NCBI GenBank assembly: GCA_910592205.1
Contig: CAJVPJ010001027.1
Location: forward strand, 1 to 13,117
DNA: 13,117 nt
Source of the DNA: Paraglomus occultum
Lineage: Eukaryota > Glomeromycota > Glomeromycetes > Paraglomerales > Paraglomeraceae
Direction of reading: 5' to 3'
How positions within the stretch are numbered: the stretch's first letter is position 1; every line of letters begins with the position of its first letter. The notes under the pieces are model-generated. The model was not told the origin of the DNA. It saw nothing but the letters and a program-made list of their open reading frames with translations, and did no database searches. This document shows positions 8,800 to 13,117 of the stretch, one piece after another. Made by a program: the position numbers and the translations under genes.

Positions 8800-11661
8800 A
8801 TGAGCACTAGCAACAGTGCTGGGGGATCGCGCCTTTCGTCTTCTTCGACTTTTGGTCGATCTTCTCTTGCTTTGAATGATCTAATACCAACTGCGCTTCA
8901 ATTGGCCTCAAACACTGTTGCCACTACAGCGTCGGTCGTATTTACTCCATTAGCAACTCGGGCAGTTAAAGGTGATACAATGGGTATTATAACAGATCTT
9001 GCACCGGCCATTATGGACCAACGTCGACTACAACAGTACATTACTGGAAAGAATAGGCAGGTGCAAGAGGGATCAAATCAATCACCTCCACCAGCTGGGG
9101 ATGGGTCACAGAAGAGATTGAGTTTATTGAATACGGAGATGCCGGAATCAGAGGCTCCGTTATCATTGCTGGAAGGATTCAAAGCGTCATATCCAGATTA
9201 TGATACCTTTAGAAAGTCTGTCACTAAGCTTAAAAAGAAGAAAACAAGGGGAGCGCTAAATGGTGTGTTTGATGGTCATGATGGATCTTCGGATACTGGT
9301 ATGTTGCATTCATTTTTATAGCATGTCAAACGAAACGCTGCTGAAAATGCTGTCGCACGTTCAATTAATCAATCAATCAATTAATTAATTAATTATCCAA
9401 ATCTGTTTAACATCAAATCTTGTTGTTACTTTACAATTTTATTAGCTTCGATAGATGGCGAATCCAAACCGCTCAACCAACTCATCACCGATCGGGATCG
9501 TGTTGTCAGAGAAAACGACCGTCTTTGCGCTCAAGAGGTAAATTTTATTTCCAAGTACATGGCTTTCAACGTTCTCCTACTGTCATTCATAAAATCCACT
9601 CTCAATTGTGCAGTTAGACACAATAGCAGAAATAAAGGAAATTGAAAAGGAAATCGAACGTTTACAAGCAAAAAAGGAAAGCCTATCATCCCAATTGCTT
9701 ACATTTGAAGGGCGGAAGAACGAACTAAGTTATCAAGGTGAAGTGATGTTTTAATGGTTGAACCTTATACGATCCGCAATCATCATAGACATACTGACCT
9801 ACGTATGCGTCTTACAGTCGAGGAATTAAATTATAAGATTTCAAGCTTTGTTCATGTGGAGAGGAATGGAACAGATGAGAAAGGGCGACTAAAGCAAAGT
9901 AGGGATCCAATTTCTATTTTATATAAAATAATGGAATTTATAAACGATCCTGCTGGATTTATTATTAATATACGATGGCGCTTGGTTTTACTAGAACGAC
10001 GAGGAAAACGATACGAATCTGGTGTTTGCTTTAGAGTAAGTTGGAGTAAATATTTCTGGATAAAACGTATCCTAGTCACTTATTTTTATTTCCCATCAAT
10101 ATAGACACTGGAGGGTCATGAAGATGTAATAAAATGTATCGACTTTGATAGGCCTGGGGGCTTCTTAGTGTCGTCATCGCTAGATAATACTGTACGGGTG
10201 TGGAACTTGAATACCAATAAATGCGTCGGACTTCTCGATGGACATAAAGGTATGACCCAATAACCTCTCTGAAATTATGTTATTTGAAAGTGTACCTGTT
10301 CACATGTTTTGCCACCTAAATCTTCAGATATTGTAACCTGCATAAAAATTCACGATAACCGTCTTATCACTGGTTCCAAGGACAAGTCAATCCGACAATG
10401 GAATCTTTCGCTTTTGTCTCAATCGGACATGTTAGCTGTTCTACCTCACTGTCATTACAAATCGATATCCTCATCCGCAAAGAGCAGTTTCGACATGACT
10501 GATGATGATACGTTGGAGAATATTGGCGAGACTGTGTGGGTAGCTACGTTGGAAGGACATTCTGGGGAAATCACTTGTCTTCATCATGAGGATCAGTGGC
10601 TGGTACGGTTCATGTACATCTGAAACATTGACAATCAATGCAATTTGGTTGGTTATTTATGTGAACTTTATAATTTAGGTTTCTGGCTCAGCAGACAAGA
10701 CGATGAAGCAATGGGATTTGGAAACAGGACAATGCATACTAACAATGGATTTGTTATGGGCAATGTCGAGCGCCAAGTTATCGCATGCACCGTTGGCAGA
10801 GAGCTTCGTGTTTGATCTGCTTGACGAGGGAGACTTCATTGGTGCGTTACAGTTCTGGAACTACGCACTAGCAAGTGGGACAAGAGATGGTGCCATACGT
10901 ATGTGGGACTGTATCCTTTAACAACAAATATAGTAATATAATGTGTCTGTTATGATATCTCTCACTGCTATAGTTTATGTTTTTCTTTCCCTCACTATTA
11001 TTTCCTTGACCTCGATATTTTGTTGTATCTTACAGTAAGGACAGGACAAACGCATAGGACATTACTTGGCCATTCGGGTACGATTAATCGTATTGTAATG
11101 CCACCGACGCGATACAATGAATTACTTACGTTTGTTTTTTGGAATACAGGACCGATCACATCGCTACAATTTGATGAATATCACGTTGTTAGCGGAAGTA
11201 TGGACAAGAGCATTAGGGTTAGTTGTTTTACTTTGAATCATATGTTTAGTTATCGCTTCTGCGGTCGCTACTATACCGCTATTATTGACAACTACATCTT
11301 TGGTGTTCATCTTAGATATGGGATTTACGAACGGGAACCATATTCGACACATTGTCCTATGAGAATGCTATAGCAGGTTTACAATTCGACTCCCAACGTA
11401 TAGTCTGTGCATGCGGAGTTAATGACATTAAGGTTTGGATAAGTCGGATTTCGTGTGTGAATATTTCTTATTCTTTTCCCTGGACTTATCTGTCTCACCG
11501 ATTTCCATTAATAACCTTTACCCTCACAGCTTTATAATCGCTCGACTTTACAGCACTCAAGCTATTCAGGTCACGTTTCACCAGTAAATTGTGTAAAATA
11601 TAAAGAATCAATATTAGCGTCTGGTGGAAACGATAATGTTGTCAAACTATGGGGTCTGTGA
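8800..11661 (+). CDS. MDV1: Mdv1/Caf4-type mitochondrial division WD40 adaptor, complete, eleven exons
   Basis: Mdv1 proteins sit on the mitochondrial outer membrane through Fis1 and recruit the dynamin Dnm1 for fission. Exons: 8800-9298, 9446-9537, 9614-9737, 9818-10035, 10105-10249, 10328-10602, 10679-10910, 11036-11077, 11150-11217, 11316-11432, 11530-11661. All phases join, giving 647 residues (yeast Mdv1 is about 714, Caf4 about 643). Seen: a Ser-rich N-terminus and helical region (1-165), expected to bind Fis1; a charged coiled coil (about 175-245; [24 protein letters not shown]); seven WD40 repeats from residue 312. Repeats are marked by GH and WD/WN pairs: GHEDVIKC...VRVWNL, GHKDIVTC...[14 protein letters not shown]...[15 protein letters not shown]...IRMWDL, GHSGPITS...[14 protein letters not shown]...[14 protein letters not shown]...VKLWGL. 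Linkers between repeats 2-3 and 3-4 are long. Exon 4 (residues 240-311) has little recognisable similarity and its borders are less certain. The ATG is the first in frame. Mdv1 and Caf4 cannot be told apart by eye. Confidence 0.92.
9363..9395. repeat. AATC/AATT tetranucleotide microsatellite in MDV1-like intron 1
   Basis: A run of AATC units followed by AATT units, inside the first intron (9299-9445). It is a simple repeat and would be expected to vary in length between strains. Confidence 0.75.
11078..11149 (+). other. MDV1: Stop-free, in-frame 72-base intron (intron 8) of the MDV1-like gene
   Basis: The donor is GTACGA and the acceptor is AATACAG. The 72 bases are 24 codons with no stop, so retention would add 24 residues between GHSG and PITS of WD40 repeat 5. 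Splicing gives the textbook [12 protein letters not shown], so removal is the expected form. A perfect 14-base palindrome, TACGATTAATCGTA (11079-11092), covers the donor. Confidence 0.7.
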
Positions 11662-13011
11662 TGTAGAGACTACTGAGATGGACAATTTAATTCATTATAC
11701 AATAGACTTTGTTTTTATTTGTAAACATCCGATTGAGTTGTAATATTTGTTCGACCTACGTAAGCAGGAAAGAAACACAGACAGATCGAATATAAACAGT
11801 TAATAGAACTTTAAACCGTTCGCAACGATGTTTCGATGGTGGTAAACCATCAAAATTATTCACCCTTAACCCTACTCTTTGAGACTTTAATTAGTGAAGG
11901 AACTTTTCGTTAGTAGACATTATTGATTATAATCGTGTACCTATTACTATTATACCATTCTTATACATATTTAACAGAACATGGATCCCTGAGTGTCTCG
12001 GAAAGACTATTAACTTACACTCGTTATAAATATGATCAGCTTTTCAAGACTTCTTTTTTGTGGTTTTCGAATGTCCTCGATTAATTATCTACTAGTAGTT
12101 ATTGTACAAAAACACAAATTAATTACAATATACAGTGTGTAAAGACAAAAACTGCATGCAAATTTAATTTCATCCATGACAAAGAGGTGTGAGTTTGTTT
12201 TGGAAAAAATGGCGATAGAATTTCGTGTCGAAATCATATGTAATAAAGCATACAGTCCATCCCATTCTTCGGTCATAAATATGCCGCATATTTTCGATGC
12301 GATAAGGGATAGTGGCCTTTTTATGTATGGTCCTTTGAGGATTGGACGTCGTTAAGCCAATTGTTTGTCGTTGGGTTTCAAATCTCGAGTTGACCATGGT
12401 TACAAAGGGCAAGAACAATTGCGATATTTACTTAAATACGTTTACTAACATGGAGATTAATTGAAAATTAAAATGCGTTTGTTATCAATAACACGCTTCC
12501 TTGAGTTCGATTTTCAGACGGCGGATTTTTTCATTACACAGATCCAAATCGCGATCTGACCTAATTCGAAGTCGGGTCGACTTACAGTGCTGTAAATTTT
12601 ATTTACGTAAACAGCGGTTGATTAAATGCCCTTATTAGTGTGATATTTAGACAATGTACCTATTTCTATTACGATATCAACGCAAACAAAGAACATGATG
12701 ATAGACGGGGTCGACTGTATACTTTTTCAACTTCTAACCATTTAGACCGACGGGCGAACCCCAGAACCGGGATATTATCCACAGTCTATTTTATAATAAT
12801 ATTTCGATATTAATAACGTGTCAAGTTTGTGACTGCCGGGCTAATTTCTGATTATTTTAAAGCCTGTCGCCCTTCCTATTCAGAATTGACAATCCACGAC
12901 AACATTACAATTAAAAAATAAAGAAGCGTTTTTAAACGGGACCAAACAAACCGTTAATATTTTAAAAAGGCAAAATTTAGTAATTTTTTCCATGTAGCAA
13001 AATTTTGAGTG
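11662..13011. other. Downstream noncoding region, no gene supported
   Basis: AT-rich sequence after the MDV1-like stop. The longest open frame with an ATG is about 75 codons on the minus strand (12397-12170), with no recognisable motif, no neighbouring exon and a length expected by chance. No RNA gene was recognised. Confidence 0.55.
11835..11851. terminator. Short hairpin downstream of the MDV1-like gene
   Basis: GATGGT and ACCATC form six-base arms around a five-base loop, about 175 bases past the stop codon. It may lie in the 3' untranslated region. A role in 3' end formation is only a guess. Confidence 0.2.
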
Positions 13012-13117
13012 TACACAGTGACATTCACTTTAACGAACTCTCACTTTAACGAAGACTAATTAAATATTCGCTTTAACGAACTGTGGTCAAAATCAATCAT
13101 ATTTAATTCCGTTCGGT
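13012..13117. mobile_element. Probable terminus of a pogo/Tigger-like DNA transposon, cut by the window edge
   Basis: Three copies of a (C/G)CTTTAACGAA unit occur at 13026-13037, 13042-13053 and 13069-13080 in the same orientation, starting soon after TACACAGTGAC (13012-13022). Iterated 'CTxTAACGAA' sub-repeats near a CAGTG end and a TA dinucleotide are, from memory, typical of terminal inverted repeats of pogo/Tigger-type transposons. No inverted partner copy was found elsewhere in the window, so the body should lie to the right. The exact end base is uncertain. Confidence 0.5.

Noticed and set aside
9852-10079. Minus-strand frame opposite MDV1-like exon 4
   Set aside because: Exon 4 on the plus strand joins in phase to the coiled coil and the first WD40 repeat, so the antisense frame is a shadow.
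12170-12397. 75-codon minus-strand frame starting at an ATG
   Set aside because: No motif, hydrophobic segment, adjoining exon or promoter signal; this length is expected by chance in such DNA.
12592-12605. Inverted repeat TTACAG-TG-CTGTAA
   Set aside because: Only six-base arms in AT-rich intergenic DNA; too short to support a feature.
1-13117. tRNA, rRNA or CRISPR features
   Set aside because: Scanning for T-loop-like motifs, rRNA-like blocks and regularly spaced repeats gave no convincing match.

Overview
The window looks like nuclear DNA of a fungus. It is AT-rich and gene-poor, and its genes are cut by many short GT-AG introns of about 68 to 155 bases. The gene set (a mitochondrial-division WD40 adaptor, a membrane-anchored fungal-type cysteine synthase, a fungal dynamin-family GTPase and a Crinkler-like nuclease fragment) fits an early-diverging, repeat-rich fungus. 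An arbuscular mycorrhizal fungus (Glomeromycotina) is my best guess, but it is inferred from style and not proven. I rebuilt all gene structures by hand, using reading phase, splice-site sequence and conserved protein motifs.

Layout: positions 1-2386 (minus strand) hold a dynamin-family GTPase with six visible exons; its 3' end runs off the left edge. Positions 2387-3615 are noncoding, with a TATA-like box just upstream of the dynamin start and a GC-rich palindrome beside a bZIP-type site. Positions 3616-4086 (plus) hold a short open frame resembling the C-terminal nuclease part of Crinkler-type proteins, probably a relic. Positions 4087-5659 hold no gene I can support, but do hold a foldback (MITE-like) element. 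Positions 5660-7592 (minus) hold a seven-exon cysteine synthase of the membrane-anchored Mcy1/CS2 type, including exons of 12 and 17 bases. Positions 7593-8799 are the shared upstream region of two divergent genes, with a nested inverted repeat. Positions 8800-11661 (plus) hold an eleven-exon gene for an Mdv1/Caf4-type adaptor: N-terminal region, coiled coil and seven WD40 repeats. The rest is noncoding, ending in iterated CTTTAACGAA motifs that look like the terminus of a pogo/Tigger-like transposon lying beyond the right edge.

By homology, the divergent pair both act at the mitochondrial outer membrane: Mdv1 proteins recruit the dynamin Dnm1 to Fis1, and yeast Mcy1 is an outer-membrane cysteine synthase-like protein. 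The dynamin in this window is a divergent fungal paralogue and not obviously Dnm1, so a working link to the Mdv1 gene is only speculation. I found no evidence of a wholly new system. The most interesting signals are the gene structures (two micro-exons, an odd splice donor, a stop-free in-frame intron with a hairpin over its donor) and several inverted repeats.
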